Origin: Vreelandella massiliensis
GTDB lineage: Bacteria; Pseudomonadota; Gammaproteobacteria; Pseudomonadales; Halomonadaceae
Direction of reading: 5' to 3'
Length of the DNA stretch: 64,000 nucleotides
NCBI RefSeq assembly: GCF_900155385.1
Contig: NZ_LT699744.1
Span: forward strand, 34,771 to 98,770
Shown here: piece by piece, positions 29,463 through 37,847 of the stretch
Layout: each line of letters begins with the position of its first letter
Position numbering within the stretch: the first letter of the stretch is position 1
Program-made: the position numbers and the translations under genes
Notes under the pieces: generated by a model
What the model was told of the DNA's origin: nothing
The model's database searches: none
The model's input: only the letters and a program-made list of their open reading frames with translations

Positions 29463-32400
29463 TGCGTGCGCTGATCAATGCCGCCATGACGTATTCACGC
29501 ACCACCCTCATGCTATTGGTGGGGCTTTTTCTGGCAGGTGGTGCCGCATGGCAGGCGATTCCGAAAGAAGCGAACCCGGATGTCACCATACCGCTGGCTT
29601 ATGTCTCGCTCTATTTGGAAGGCGTGAGCCCTGAAGATGGCGAGCAGTTACTGATTCGCCCGATGGAGCAGGAGCTGCGCGGCATCGAGGGCTTGCGCAA
29701 ATTCACCGCGCAATCTAGCGAAGGCCATAGCGCGATCACGCTCGAATTTGACGCCGGGTTTGACCCTGATAAAGCGCTTTCCGACGTGCGCGAGCGGGTC
29801 GACATCGCCCGCAGTAGCTTGCCTAGCGAGGCGGACGAACCCCGGGTCACCGAAGTCAACGTATCCGAATTCCCCGTGCTGACCATTGGCCTCTCCGGAC
29901 AACTCGACGTGCGTGAGCGCATGGCGGTTGCCCGGCGGATGCAAGAAGAGATCGAAGGCATCGCCGATGTATTGGAGGTCGACATTGCCGGCGAGCGTGA
30001 GAACCTGCTCGAAATCGTCGTCGATCCGCTGGTTATCGACAGCTACGGCGTCGATTTCGACGCGCTGTTCAGCCTAGTGAGCAACAACAACCGCTTGGTC
30101 GCGGCGGGCAGCCTGGATACCGGCGCCGGTCGCGCCGCGCTAAAAGTCCCGGGTCTGATCGAATCGCTGAATGACGTGATGAACATGCCCGTCAAAGTCG
30201 ACGGTGATCGCGTGGTGACATTTGGCGATGTGGCATGGATCCACCCGACCTTTAAAAACCCCCAGGGGTATGCACGCATCGACGGCGAGCCGGCGGTAGT
30301 GCTGGAGATTTCCAAGCGCGCCGGGGCCAATATCATTGCCACCATTGATGCAGTGGAAAGCCTCGTTGACCAAGCCGGCGACAACCTACCTGACGCCCTC
30401 AATGTCACGACGATTCTCGATCAATCCACCACCGTTGAAGACATGCTCTCTGAGCTTCTCAACAATGTGCTCACCGCGGTGGTCTTGGTGCTGATTGTCG
30501 TGGTGGCCGTGATGGGATGGCGGACCTCACTGCTCGTGGGCCTGACCATACCGGGGGCCTTTCTTACCGGCATCATGCTGATCTGGGCGTTGGGCTTCAC
30601 GCTCAACGTTGTCGTGCTCTTTGGCTTAATCCTGGTGGCGGGGATGCTGGTTGATGGCGCCATCGTGGTCAGCGAGCTGGCCGATCGCCACCTGCGCGAA
30701 GGACAAAGCCCGCACAGTGCGTGGCTCAATGCCGCCGACCGCATGAGCTGGCCGGTCATTGCCTCCACGGCAACCACGCTGGCGGTGTTTTTACCGCTCC
30801 TTTTTTGGCCGGGTGTGGTGGGGCATTTCATGAAATACCTCCCCGCCACGGTGGTACTCTGCCTACTCGCCTCCCTGGCGATGGCCTTGCTGTTTTTGCC
30901 GACCTTGGGCCATCTCTTTACCCGTCGCGCCCAAGCTGCGCCTGTGGCGTCCGCGACCGTGACCCCCACCGCTGCCGGACGCGGCTACCGCGCACTGCTC
31001 TCGGGGTTACTGCATCACCCCGCTTGGGTACTGTTAATAGCGGTGCTGTTAATGGCCGCCGTCTATACCGGTTACGCCCGCTTTAACCATGGCGTGGATT
31101 TCTTTCCTAACGTTGAGCCAGATAGCGCTCAGGTATTGGTGCGCGCCCGGGGGGATTTCTCCGTGGAAGAGACCGATGCCATCGTCCAGCGCGTTGAGCG
31201 TGCCTTCACCGGAATGGGAGAAGTCGAAGCACTCTATGCCCGCTCTTTCGCCACCCCCAACGAGCAGCTGGGCAACGATGTCATCGGGGTGCTGCAGTTT
31301 CAGCTTATCGACTGGCATCAACGCCGCCCCGCCCGTGCGATCCTCGATGAGATGGCCGAACGCAGCGCCCATATTCCCGGCGTGGTACTTGAGTTTCGTG
31401 AGCAAGAGATGGGGCCCGGCGGCGGCAAACCCATCGTGCTAGAGGTGAGTGCCAGCGACCCGGACGTTGCCGATCGCACGGTCGATGCCCTTAAAGCGCA
31501 GATGCGCGCCCTGGGTGGCTTTGAGGATATTCAAGACAACCGCAGCCTCACCGGCGTTGAGTGGCGTATTCAGGTCGACCGTGAAGCCGCCGCGCGGATG
31601 GGCGCCGACGTGACAACGATCGGTAGCGCGGTACAGCTACTCACTACGGGGCTGCAGGTGGCCGACTACCGACCCGCCGGCGTCAGTGACGAAGTGGATA
31701 TTCGCGTGCGTTTGCCCGAGGGGTCACGCTCGTTGAATCAACTAGAGCGCCTCACCATCAATACGCCCCGAGGGCAGGTACCCATCACGCACTTTGTGGC
31801 GATTACCCCAGCGCCCAAAGTGGGCACGCTGCACCGTATCGACGGTCGCCGGGCGATCACCGTGGACGCTGACTTAGCCCCGGGGTATCAGGCAACCGAG
31901 CGATTAAACGCGCTATGGGAGGTCGCGGACGGCAATATTCCCGAGGGAGCTATGATCAACGTCGCCGGCGAGCAGGAAGATCAGCAAGAAGCCACGCAAT
32001 TCCTGGTCAGCGCTTTTGCCGTGGCCATCGGCCTGATGGCGCTGATTTTGGTCACCCAGTTCAACAGCTTTTACCAAGCGGCGCTGGTATTGTCGGCGAT
32101 TATTTTCTCCACCGCAGGGGTGCTGATCGGCCTACTTGTCACCGGTCAAGCATTTGGCGTGGTGATGGTCGGCATGGGGATTATTGCCTTGGCGGGTATT
32201 GTCGTGAACAACAATATCGTCTTGATCGATACTTACAACGAACTGAGAAAGCAGGGCATGGCGCCCACCGATGCCGCCCTTGAAGCGGGCTGTTTGCGTT
32301 TGCGCCCGGTGCTCCTCACGGCCATTACCACCGTATTAGGGCTAATGCCCATGGTACTCGGCATCAACGTGGATCTATTCGCGCCGTCACTGGGGTTCAA

Positions 32401-32521
32401 CGCCCCCTCGGCACAGTGGTGGACGCAGATGTCGAGCGCCATTGCCGGCGGCCTCACCTTCGCCACGGCGCTCACCCTACTCCTCACGCCGTGTATGCTA
32501 GTGCTGAATCGGCGGGCTTAA
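29462..32521 (+). CDS. RND-family efflux pump, inner-membrane subunit
   Basis: 1019 aa, typical for AcrB/MexB-type pumps. Twelve membrane segments with two large periplasmic loops: first helix at ~14-30, and a block at ~330-470 with the proton-relay Asp in VAGMLVDGAIVVSELADRH. The C-terminal half has GMGIIALAGIVVNNNIVLID and LRPVLLTAITTVLGLMPM. An N-terminal IPKEANPDVTIPLAYV resembles the multi-substrate/lipophilic branch rather than the metal branch. Substrate unknown. It is coupled to the adaptor gene by a TGATG overlap and converges with rsd. Confidence 0.93.
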   Translation: MRALINAAMTYSRTTLMLLVGLFLAGGAAWQAIPKEANPDVTIPLAYVSLYLEGVSPEDGEQLLIRPMEQELRGIEGLRKFTAQSSEGHSAITLEFDAGFDPDKALSDVRERVDIARSSLPSEADEPRVTEVNVSEFPVLTIGLSGQLDVRERMAVARRMQEEIEGIADVLEVDIAGERENLLEIVVDPLVIDSYGVDFDALFSLVSNNNRLVAAGSLDTGAGRAALKVPGLIESLNDVMNMPVKVDGDRVVTFGDVAWIHPTFKNPQGYARIDGEPAVVLEISKRAGANIIATIDAVESLVDQAGDNLPDALNVTTILDQSTTVEDMLSELLNNVLTAVVLVLIVVVAVMGWRTSLLVGLTIPGAFLTGIMLIWALGFTLNVVVLFGLILVAGMLVDGAIVVSELADRHLREGQSPHSAWLNAADRMSWPVIASTATTLAVFLPLLFWPGVVGHFMKYLPATVVLCLLASLAMALLFLPTLGHLFTRRAQAAPVASATVTPTAAGRGYRALLSGLLHHPAWVLLIAVLLMAAVYTGYARFNHGVDFFPNVEPDSAQVLVRARGDFSVEETDAIVQRVERAFTGMGEVEALYARSFATPNEQLGNDVIGVLQFQLIDWHQRRPARAILDEMAERSAHIPGVVLEFREQEMGPGGGKPIVLEVSASDPDVADRTVDALKAQMRALGGFEDIQDNRSLTGVEWRIQVDREAAARMGADVTTIGSAVQLLTTGLQVADYRPAGVSDEVDIRVRLPEGSRSLNQLERLTINTPRGQVPITHFVAITPAPKVGTLHRIDGRRAITVDADLAPGYQATERLNALWEVADGNIPEGAMINVAGEQEDQQEATQFLVSAFAVAIGLMALILVTQFNSFYQAALVLSAIIFSTAGVLIGLLVTGQAFGVVMVGMGIIALAGIVVNNNIVLIDTYNELRKQGMAPTDAALEAGCLRLRPVLLTAITTVLGLMPMVLGINVDLFAPSLGFNAPSAQWWTQMSSAIAGGLTFATALTLLLTPCMLVLNRRA

Positions 32522-33009
32522 GCGGGTGAGACAGCTTTTGACTGTGGACTGTGCGCGGCGTGTAGCCGGGCAATCAGCTGATCTTCCAACATAAAGCGCT
32601 CGGTCAAGCCTTTGGCTAAGCGGTCAATCCACGCGGGAAGGCGCGCTAAGTTCTGCTGGCAGCGGATGGGCGTGGCGAAATCGGTATCGAACTCAAGCGT
32701 CATTTCGGTCGACATCTCCAAACGCTCGAGGAGTTTCGCCGCGATCACCAGCGCCGATTCATCACCGAAGGCTTTGGCTTCTTCGGCCAGTTGGGGATAC
32801 ACCTCAAAATGGCCCGCGCTGATGTAATCCATCAAGAGTTCACTAAAGGTGTCGATGCGCGCCTTGCTCACCGCCTCAAGCTCGGCATCGCACGCCTCTT
32901 TGAGCTCAATAAAGCTCACCAGCAGTGCTTTGCGCTGCTCAAGCCAGCGATCTATTAGGGTATGCACCCCACCCCAGCGCTCCAGGGCATTTTTACAATC
33001 TTCGAGCAT
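32518..33009 (-). CDS. rsd: Rsd/AlgQ anti-sigma-70 factor
   Basis: 163 aa. It opens MLEDCKNALERWGGVHTLIDRWLEQRKALLVSF, the four-helix signature of Rsd/AlgQ proteins, and keeps later conserved acids (KARIDTFSELLMDYISAGHFEVYPQL). Rsd binds region 4 of sigma-70 and frees RNA polymerase for alternative sigma factors in stationary phase. AAGGAG lies 7 nt before ATG. It overlaps the end of the RND gene by four bases on the opposite strand. Upstream lies a truncated IS1380 copy, so its native promoter region may have been cut. Confidence 0.88.
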   Translation of the reverse strand: MLEDCKNALERWGGVHTLIDRWLEQRKALLVSFIELKEACDAELEAVSKARIDTFSELLMDYISAGHFEVYPQLAEEAKAFGDESALVIAAKLLERLEMSTEMTLEFDTDFATPIRCQQNLARLPAWIDRLAKGLTERFMLEDQLIARLHAAHSPQSKAVSPA

Positions 33010-33075
33010 GGAGCTTCTCCTTGCTAGTTACCACCATTGGAAAGCTAGCGTCGCTTTTCCGCCCCACCCTGTCAA

Positions 33076-33643
33076 CCCGTCTTATTCATGAGGGCAGCCT
33101 GAAAACGAAGATGACGGATGGTATTCTCTTGAGAAATCAGAACGTTCCGGCAAGAACCTGATTCCAGAGGACCATCCGCCATGGGTGAAAGCGTATCTCC
33201 CTGGATTCCGTCCTGCAACGGGTCCATTCGCGTTGAGCTTGATGGCCAGCGCACCACAAGCGATAGCGGCGCCTTGCTGCTGCGTGAAGCTCTCGACAGC
33301 AGCGGTGTCATAGACGCACTGGATGAAAACCTGATCGACCAACGTAACCCGCTGCGCGTCCGCCATTCGCTGGCCAACCAGCTGCGCACCCTCGTGCTGC
33401 AGCGTGCGATGGGCTGGATCGATCTCAGCGATACCGACATGCTGCGCCACGACCCGCTCTGGCAACTGGCCTGCAGCGATGCGCGCGGGATGACGCCATT
33501 GACGCAGGACCGGCCATCCCAAGCCACGCTGTCGCGGCTGCTGACGTGCCTTGGACGTAGCGACAACATCGATGCCGTACACGAAGGTTTGCTGCGGTTG
33601 GTGGTCTGGCGTCTGACCTCGCTGGAGAAGGGCAAACGCCCGG
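33076..33643 (+). mobile_element. truncated IS1380-family copy (left 568 bp)
   Basis: Identical by eye to positions 4225-4792 of the full copy, starting with the same terminal repeat and keeping the transposase ATG at 33181. Identity stops after CGCCCGG at 33643, and the sequence switches to a host MFS gene read on the minus strand. Only ~154 transposase codons remain; the D-D-E centre is gone. The clean break at a non-terminal point suggests a deletion that removed the right part of the IS together with the 3' half of the MFS gene. Confidence 0.92.
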
Positions 33644-34289
33644 GGGCGATGTGCGCCATGGGTCGCGCCACGTCGCCCGGCTGCGGCTCGCCGCTGGGCG
33701 GAACCTTTAACTGAGTCAGTAGGCCAATCGCGACAAGCGCGAGCAGCGCGATGACCAAGTAGGGGCCACCCGACGGCACTTCAGGCACCCAGCCGAGCGT
33801 GGCGCTGGCATTCCACGGGCCGAGAAAGGCCGCGACCACGCCACCGGCCATCACCAGCGAAATCGCTTTGCTACGAAAATCGGGGCTCGCCACGTCCGCT
33901 GCGGCAAAGCGGTAGTACATGGCAAAACCTTGGTAGAGCCCGAGCAGCAAGTTACCCACGCAGAATAGCCAGAAAGAGCCCGCCGCAATGCCCGCCAAGC
34001 TCACAAGCCCGCCGCCAATACCGCCCACCGAGGCGCCCACGATAAACCCGAGCCGCCGCCCGGCCCGCTTCATAAATAATGAGGCGGGCAGCGTCGAGGT
34101 CACGGTGCCCAGCATCATAATCGCAATCGGCAAGGTGGCGTAGGCGGGATTGGGGCTAAGCTGTTGGCCGACCACACCGCTAAGCGTCATGACCGTGATG
34201 GTGGCGACCATGAACAGCGTCTGGCTGACGACCAGAATGCCAACGTTGGCTTTTTCGCGCGGGTGGGATGAGGAAGAGGCGGCGGACAT
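33644..34289 (-). pseudogene. MFS transporter, N-terminal half only
   Basis: About 215 of an expected ~400 residues. The start at 34289 follows AGGAACCCGC. It has six membrane segments of an MFS protein, with the loop motif LFMKRAGRRLGFIVGASVGG (a motif-A relative) and LLGLYQGFAMYYRFAAADV. At 33643 the reading frame runs into antisense IS sequence and stays open to 33072, giving a chimeric 405-aa ORF. The second six helices are absent, so it cannot transport. The substrate family is unknown; related genes often sit near DsrE/rhodanese genes. Confidence 0.85.
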
Positions 34290-34325
34290 GCGGGTTCCTT
34301 ACAAGTAGGGGTGAGAAAAGACAGA

Positions 34326-34460
34326 TTAGAAGATCAGCACTTTGTCGGCCTGCTCGGTGAGCTCAGCGAGTTCGTCCATGGTGCTACGTTCGGCGCCTTT
34401 AACCACTTCTTCTTCGGTGATGCCACGGGCATCCATGCAGGTGCCGCACAGCAGCACGCG
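34326..34460 (-). pseudogene. C-terminal stump of a DsrE-family protein
   Basis: The minus-strand frame reads RVLLCGTCMDARGITEEEVV, then KGAERSTMDELAELTEQADKVLIF and stops at 34326-34328. The CGTCMDARG loop and the C-terminal helix are typical of small DsrE/DsrF-like sulfur-relay proteins. The N-terminal ~70 residues are missing. At 34460 the sequence changes to a different gene in the opposite orientation, so this is a rearrangement junction. Confidence 0.75.
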
Positions 34461-34596
34461 TCCCTATTGCGCGCTTTCCCATGAAGCCGTGATGTGGCTG
34501 CGCGAACGCGGTTTCCATGTTAGGCGTTTCGCGGAAGGCTTTCCCGAGTGGAAAGCGGCGGGCCTACCTACTGAGAAACAAGCGCTAGCGCATTAA
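34459..34596 (+). pseudogene. C-terminal stump of an ArsR-rhodanese fusion regulator
   Basis: The plus-strand frame from the junction reads RPYCALSHEAVMWLRERGFH, then VRRFAEGFPEWKAAGLPTE and stops at 34594-34596. This matches the rhodanese end of ArsR-type regulators, where the active loop is C-R-G-P-Y-C followed by SHEAV. Only the last half of the loop (Pro-Tyr-Cys) is left; the HTH and most of the rhodanese domain are gone. It lies head to head against the DsrE stump, and its stop overlaps the stop of the DinB gene. Confidence 0.75.
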
Positions 34597-35126
34597 CCTG
34601 CCTGCCGCTCCCAGTAGCGTAGCGTCGAGGGGTGAACGCCGAACGCCTTGGGCAGGGGAATATCCAGGGTTTCGCATAGCAGGCTAATAAGAGCCATGTG
34701 GTGAACGGTATGGCTGGTTAAAAAGGCCAGTTCGCGGCCGAGACTCGTGGGGAACGTCGCCGCACTGTCGTCCACCGGGTAGTGCAGGGTGAGCGGGGTG
34801 GTGGGGGGTGTGGTGGTCAGCGAGGCAAGGTTTTCCTGCACGGTTTTGACCCGCGCCAAGGCCTCAGCGGGGTCGTTTTCGAGTACCGTTTCACGTTTGC
34901 GCTGCTCATAATCCAGCGTGGTTTGCAGGGGTGATGCGGAGCAGGCCTCCAACAGGGTTTGGTAGTGCTCAAGCACATGGCGAACGTGCTTGCCCAGTGA
35001 CTGAGTAGCATGGGCGCCTAACAGGCGCTGATACGCCTTGGGGTCGACGCGCTTCAAAAGCCCTTCAAGCTGGGCAAGCACACGCTGATTCTCGTCGATG
35101 AGCAGTAGGCTGGATGGTGCCGACAT
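34593..35126 (-). CDS. DinB/YfiT-like metal-dependent hydrolase-fold protein
   Basis: 177 aa from ATG 35126; a longer reading starts 19 codons earlier without support. Four-helix DinB-like fold with the expected metal-binding histidines: SLGKHVRHVLEHYQTLLEA at ~45-60 and LAFLTSHTVHHMALISLLCE at ~140-160. Family members are thiol-linked transferases or of unknown role. It follows the GE-repeat peptide on the same strand, separated by a strong hairpin. A link to the peptide system is possible but unproven. Confidence 0.78.
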   Translation of the reverse strand: MSAPSSLLLIDENQRVLAQLEGLLKRVDPKAYQRLLGAHATQSLGKHVRHVLEHYQTLLEACSASPLQTTLDYEQRKRETVLENDPAEALARVKTVQENLASLTTTPPTTPLTLHYPVDDSAATFPTSLGRELAFLTSHTVHHMALISLLCETLDIPLPKAFGVHPSTLRYWERQAG

Positions 35127-35150
35127 AACGTATTGCCTCCTTACTAAACG

Positions 35151-35172
35151 GCGCCGGTGCAGGCACCGGCGC
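35151..35172 (-). terminator. GC-rich hairpin between GE-repeat peptide and DinB gene
   Basis: A perfect inverted repeat GCGCCGGTGC / GCACCGGCGC (35151-35160, 35163-35172) lies 44 bp after the peptide stop codon and 25 bp before the DinB start. The minus-strand tail (CGTTTAG) is only weakly T-rich, so it may act as a partial terminator or stabilise the peptide mRNA's 3' end. Confidence 0.5.
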
Positions 35173-35215
35173 GGCGGTTGCACTAATTCTCCGCATCGAG
35201 GGGTGAGCCGGTGGC

Positions 35216-35488
35216 TTAGCCAGCTTCAGGGCTGCCTTCTCCCTCGCCTTCGCCTTCGCCTTCTCCCTCGCCTTCGCCTTCACCCTCAGCTTCCCCTTCA
35301 CCTTCGGCTTGGTGGGCTTCGGCGAGCATCATTGGCGCGTCTTGCATGTCGGTGAATCCTTCCGTGGGCTCGTCGGCATGGGCTTGAAACGCGACCCCGC
35401 TTGCCACTAAGGCAAGCGCGGGTGCGGTGTAGCCGAACTGGCGGCTTAAGCGGCTGAGTAAACGGCGCTTTGCTTCGTGTTGTGACAT
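35216..35488 (-). CDS. small secreted-type peptide with C-terminal (Gly-Glu) repeat, candidate modified precursor
   Basis: 90 aa. Residues 1-19 are basic (KRRLLSRLSRQFGY), 20-38 are hydrophobic and end AHA (signal-peptide-like), 39-61 are acidic with DMQDAPMMLAEAHQ, and 62-85 are an almost perfect Gly-Glu alternation, ending SPEAG. GAGGAG lies 6 nt before ATG. The gene starts 64 bp after the stop of the TTL-PqqD protein on the same strand, so the two are probably one operon. A PqqD-like domain normally grips a precursor peptide, so I infer that this is the substrate and that the acidic tail or C-terminus is modified. I know of no named family. Confidence 0.7.
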   Translation of the reverse strand: MSQHEAKRRLLSRLSRQFGYTAPALALVASGVAFQAHADEPTEGFTDMQDAPMMLAEAHQAEGEGEAEGEGEGEGEGEGEGEGEGSPEAG

Positions 35489-35552
35489 GGTGCTTCTCCT
35501 CGGTGTTAATCCTTAGTAGATCAGATGCGCCCTAAGGCGCGACTTCCAGCTG

Positions 35553-37847
35553 CTAAACAGCAGCGCGGGAAGAGGGTAAAAGTGACGTTTGGCTGAGCCA
35601 CTGCCCGATGGCATCAAACTCGGTAAGCGCAAAGCGAGCGCTAACGGCGCTTTGGCTAAGATGCTGCAACGCTGTGAGCGCCTCAGGGCTTAAGCGATTT
35701 TGCTCTTCCAAGGAAAAGGGTAGCAGTTGCCCGAGTACGTCAAGTGCCGCGAGTGGCGCGTCTGTTGTCTCCGTGGTGTCGGCATCAAGCCATAAAAGCC
35801 CGCCACAGCGCCCTGGCACAGCGTGTGTCGGCGTGCCCAGGCTGTCTTCTGTAGCGGCGACGGGTAAGTTGAGCGGCGCCAATACATCGGGGGTATCGAG
35901 TGCCAGTCGGGCGCCGCGCGAGAGGCTTAGCCCGTGGGTGGCGGCGACGGCGTTGAGCGTGGCAAGCGCGCTTGAAGCTTCCCGCGTGGGGAGAAGGCAG
36001 ACGATGTGCTGGTTACCTTGGCTTAATAAAGTGACGTCGAGCACGAGATGCCCCGGACGGGTGGTCTGCCCCAGGCAATATTGCGCCAAGGCCGGCAGCA
36101 CATCATCGACGTGCAGGCGCGAGCGAATCACCCGGGTGTCATTCGTCAGGCAGTAACCGCTGGCACTTTCGAGAATATGCAGTGTCTCTTCGCTAGCCGA
36201 CCCATGCGCGCGGGATAACAGCGCGGCGAGCGAGGCGGTAAGCCTGTCAGCCACCGGGCCACTAGGCGCGGTTAGCGGCCAGACGCGGTCGTCAAAATGT
36301 AACGCGCCGCGCCAGGTAGTGGGGATGTCGCGTTTGGGCGTTGGGGGCTCAAGCGCGGTGTCGATGCGATCCATCGGGGCGAGCAATCCGCTTTGCCACC
36401 ACGGCTGTAGCGTGGCCCATAGGTCGTTTTCGAGCTGTGTGCGTGTCACCCCAGGGCCGCTGGCGGCCTGCAAATGCGCAAGAATCGCCTCGACCGATTC
36501 GCCTTCGCTGATCAGCAGCCAGATCAGCGCGGCGCTGTCGTTGAGTTGATAGTAATGCCCGCTGTCGTGGTGGTAGAGCGCCAGCCGTTCATCCTCGATC
36601 AACTCGCTGACGTTGTGCGCCTGAAAGGCAAGGGCGGGCGGCTCGTCGGTTGCGCGCAAACGGTAGTCGGAAAGGCTCGGCAGCCCGATAAAGGGCATGA
36701 AGCGGCCATCCGACGAGGGATAGAGCGGGGCAAAGCCACCGGCGCGGTCGCGCTCGGCGGCCAAGGCCTCGGCATCGAAGGTTTCCGGGGCAGCAGTGCC
36801 ATGCCCGGTGAGGGCGAGGGTATCGCGCACTAAACTCTCTTTGACGCGCGCCTCGACCACACCGCCGTGTTCGGGCGCGGCGCAAACGCCAAGCGAAGGG
36901 CTCAGGTTGCACTCCAGAATCCACGGTTTGAGCGTGTCATCCACCAGGCAGTCAAGGCCGATGAGCTCATAGCAGCCGCGCGGGTCGGCGCCTGCCTCGC
37001 GGCTTCTTGCACGCATCGCCTCCACGCCGGAAAGGGCGGTGAGCGCGGCAAGGTCGTCAAGCTGGGCAAACAGCGCTTCGTCGTCGTGACCCTGCTCGCG
37101 CAGCCAGGTGCGGTAGCGATCTAGGTCGATAAACTCCACCGGCACTTCCGCTTCTTGATTACGCGCGTTGATATCGGGGTTGGTGAGCTGGCTGTAGACG
37201 TTATCGACGTCGTCCGGGTCCCACGGCGCCGACGCCAGCTTGGCAAAGCCCTGGCGGTAGAGGTAAATCCGCAGCGGGTCAATGCCGGCGATGAGCATAT
37301 AGAGGCGCAGCACGTATTTGTGGCCGCGAATGGTATGCGGGTTGCCGATGTACTCTTGCACCAGCCAGTTGGGAGAAAGCGGCGCCGCCTGCGGGTCGCG
37401 CAGTACGCGCACGCCCTGGCCCTTGGAGGCGTTGGTGGGTTTTAAAATCCAGCGCTTCTCCGGGTGCGCTTCGGCGTCTTCCACCAGTGCCGGGTAGTCG
37501 TGGGGCATTTCGTAGGCGCGCGGAAAAAAATCGAGCCGCTGGGTGTGGGGGTGCTCGGCGCCGAAGTGGCGCGCTACCCGCGCGCGCAGGGCGCTTAAAC
37601 TCTCGTGCAGGCGGCTTTTGACCGTCAGCGCCGCGTTGCCCGGGATGTGGTTCATCCGCCGTTCAGGCGAGGTAAGGCGAAACGCCGCCTTGGGCGGCAT
37701 GCCCGTGACCCAGGCCGCCTGCCAGTGCTGATCATCGCCTTCTTGCCAGCCTTGATCCTCTAGCGCCTGGCGAAAAAAGTGATCCTGTTCGGCGTGGCGT
37801 TGGCCACTTAACCAAAATCGTGGCGATGTCGGGGTGGACGCACTCAT
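35553..37847 (-). CDS. TTL-type ATP-grasp ligase fused to a PqqD-like domain
   Basis: 764 aa. Residues ~104-345 match the tubulin-tyrosine-ligase (TTL/TTLL) ATP-grasp fold: FFPRAYEMPHDYPAL, nucleotide loop WILKPTNASKGQGVRVL, WLVQEYI, KYVLRLYMLI, and the metal-binding end LKPWILECNLSPSLG. Residues ~420-490 (LALYHHDSGHYYQLNDSAA, LIWLLISEGESVEAI, then a WxxGLL end) look like PqqD, the peptide-recognition module of RiPP pathways. Residues ~495-764 may be a degenerate HprK-like kinase domain, but the P-loop is not conserved. TTL enzymes add amino acids to peptide tails. AAGGAG precedes ATG. No PQQ genes are nearby. The partner is probably the GE-repeat peptide downstream. Confidence 0.78.
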   Translation of the reverse strand: MSASTPTSPRFWLSGQRHAEQDHFFRQALEDQGWQEGDDQHWQAAWVTGMPPKAAFRLTSPERRMNHIPGNAALTVKSRLHESLSALRARVARHFGAEHPHTQRLDFFPRAYEMPHDYPALVEDAEAHPEKRWILKPTNASKGQGVRVLRDPQAAPLSPNWLVQEYIGNPHTIRGHKYVLRLYMLIAGIDPLRIYLYRQGFAKLASAPWDPDDVDNVYSQLTNPDINARNQEAEVPVEFIDLDRYRTWLREQGHDDEALFAQLDDLAALTALSGVEAMRARSREAGADPRGCYELIGLDCLVDDTLKPWILECNLSPSLGVCAAPEHGGVVEARVKESLVRDTLALTGHGTAAPETFDAEALAAERDRAGGFAPLYPSSDGRFMPFIGLPSLSDYRLRATDEPPALAFQAHNVSELIEDERLALYHHDSGHYYQLNDSAALIWLLISEGESVEAILAHLQAASGPGVTRTQLENDLWATLQPWWQSGLLAPMDRIDTALEPPTPKRDIPTTWRGALHFDDRVWPLTAPSGPVADRLTASLAALLSRAHGSASEETLHILESASGYCLTNDTRVIRSRLHVDDVLPALAQYCLGQTTRPGHLVLDVTLLSQGNQHIVCLLPTREASSALATLNAVAATHGLSLSRGARLALDTPDVLAPLNLPVAATEDSLGTPTHAVPGRCGGLLWLDADTTETTDAPLAALDVLGQLLPFSLEEQNRLSPEALTALQHLSQSAVSARFALTEFDAIGQWLSQTSLLPSSRAAV

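Noticed and set aside
35553..37847. PqqD-like domain as evidence for PQQ biosynthesis
   Set aside because: No pqqA, pqqB, pqqC or pqqE is near, and the domain is fused to a TTL-type ligase, so a different peptide substrate is more likely.
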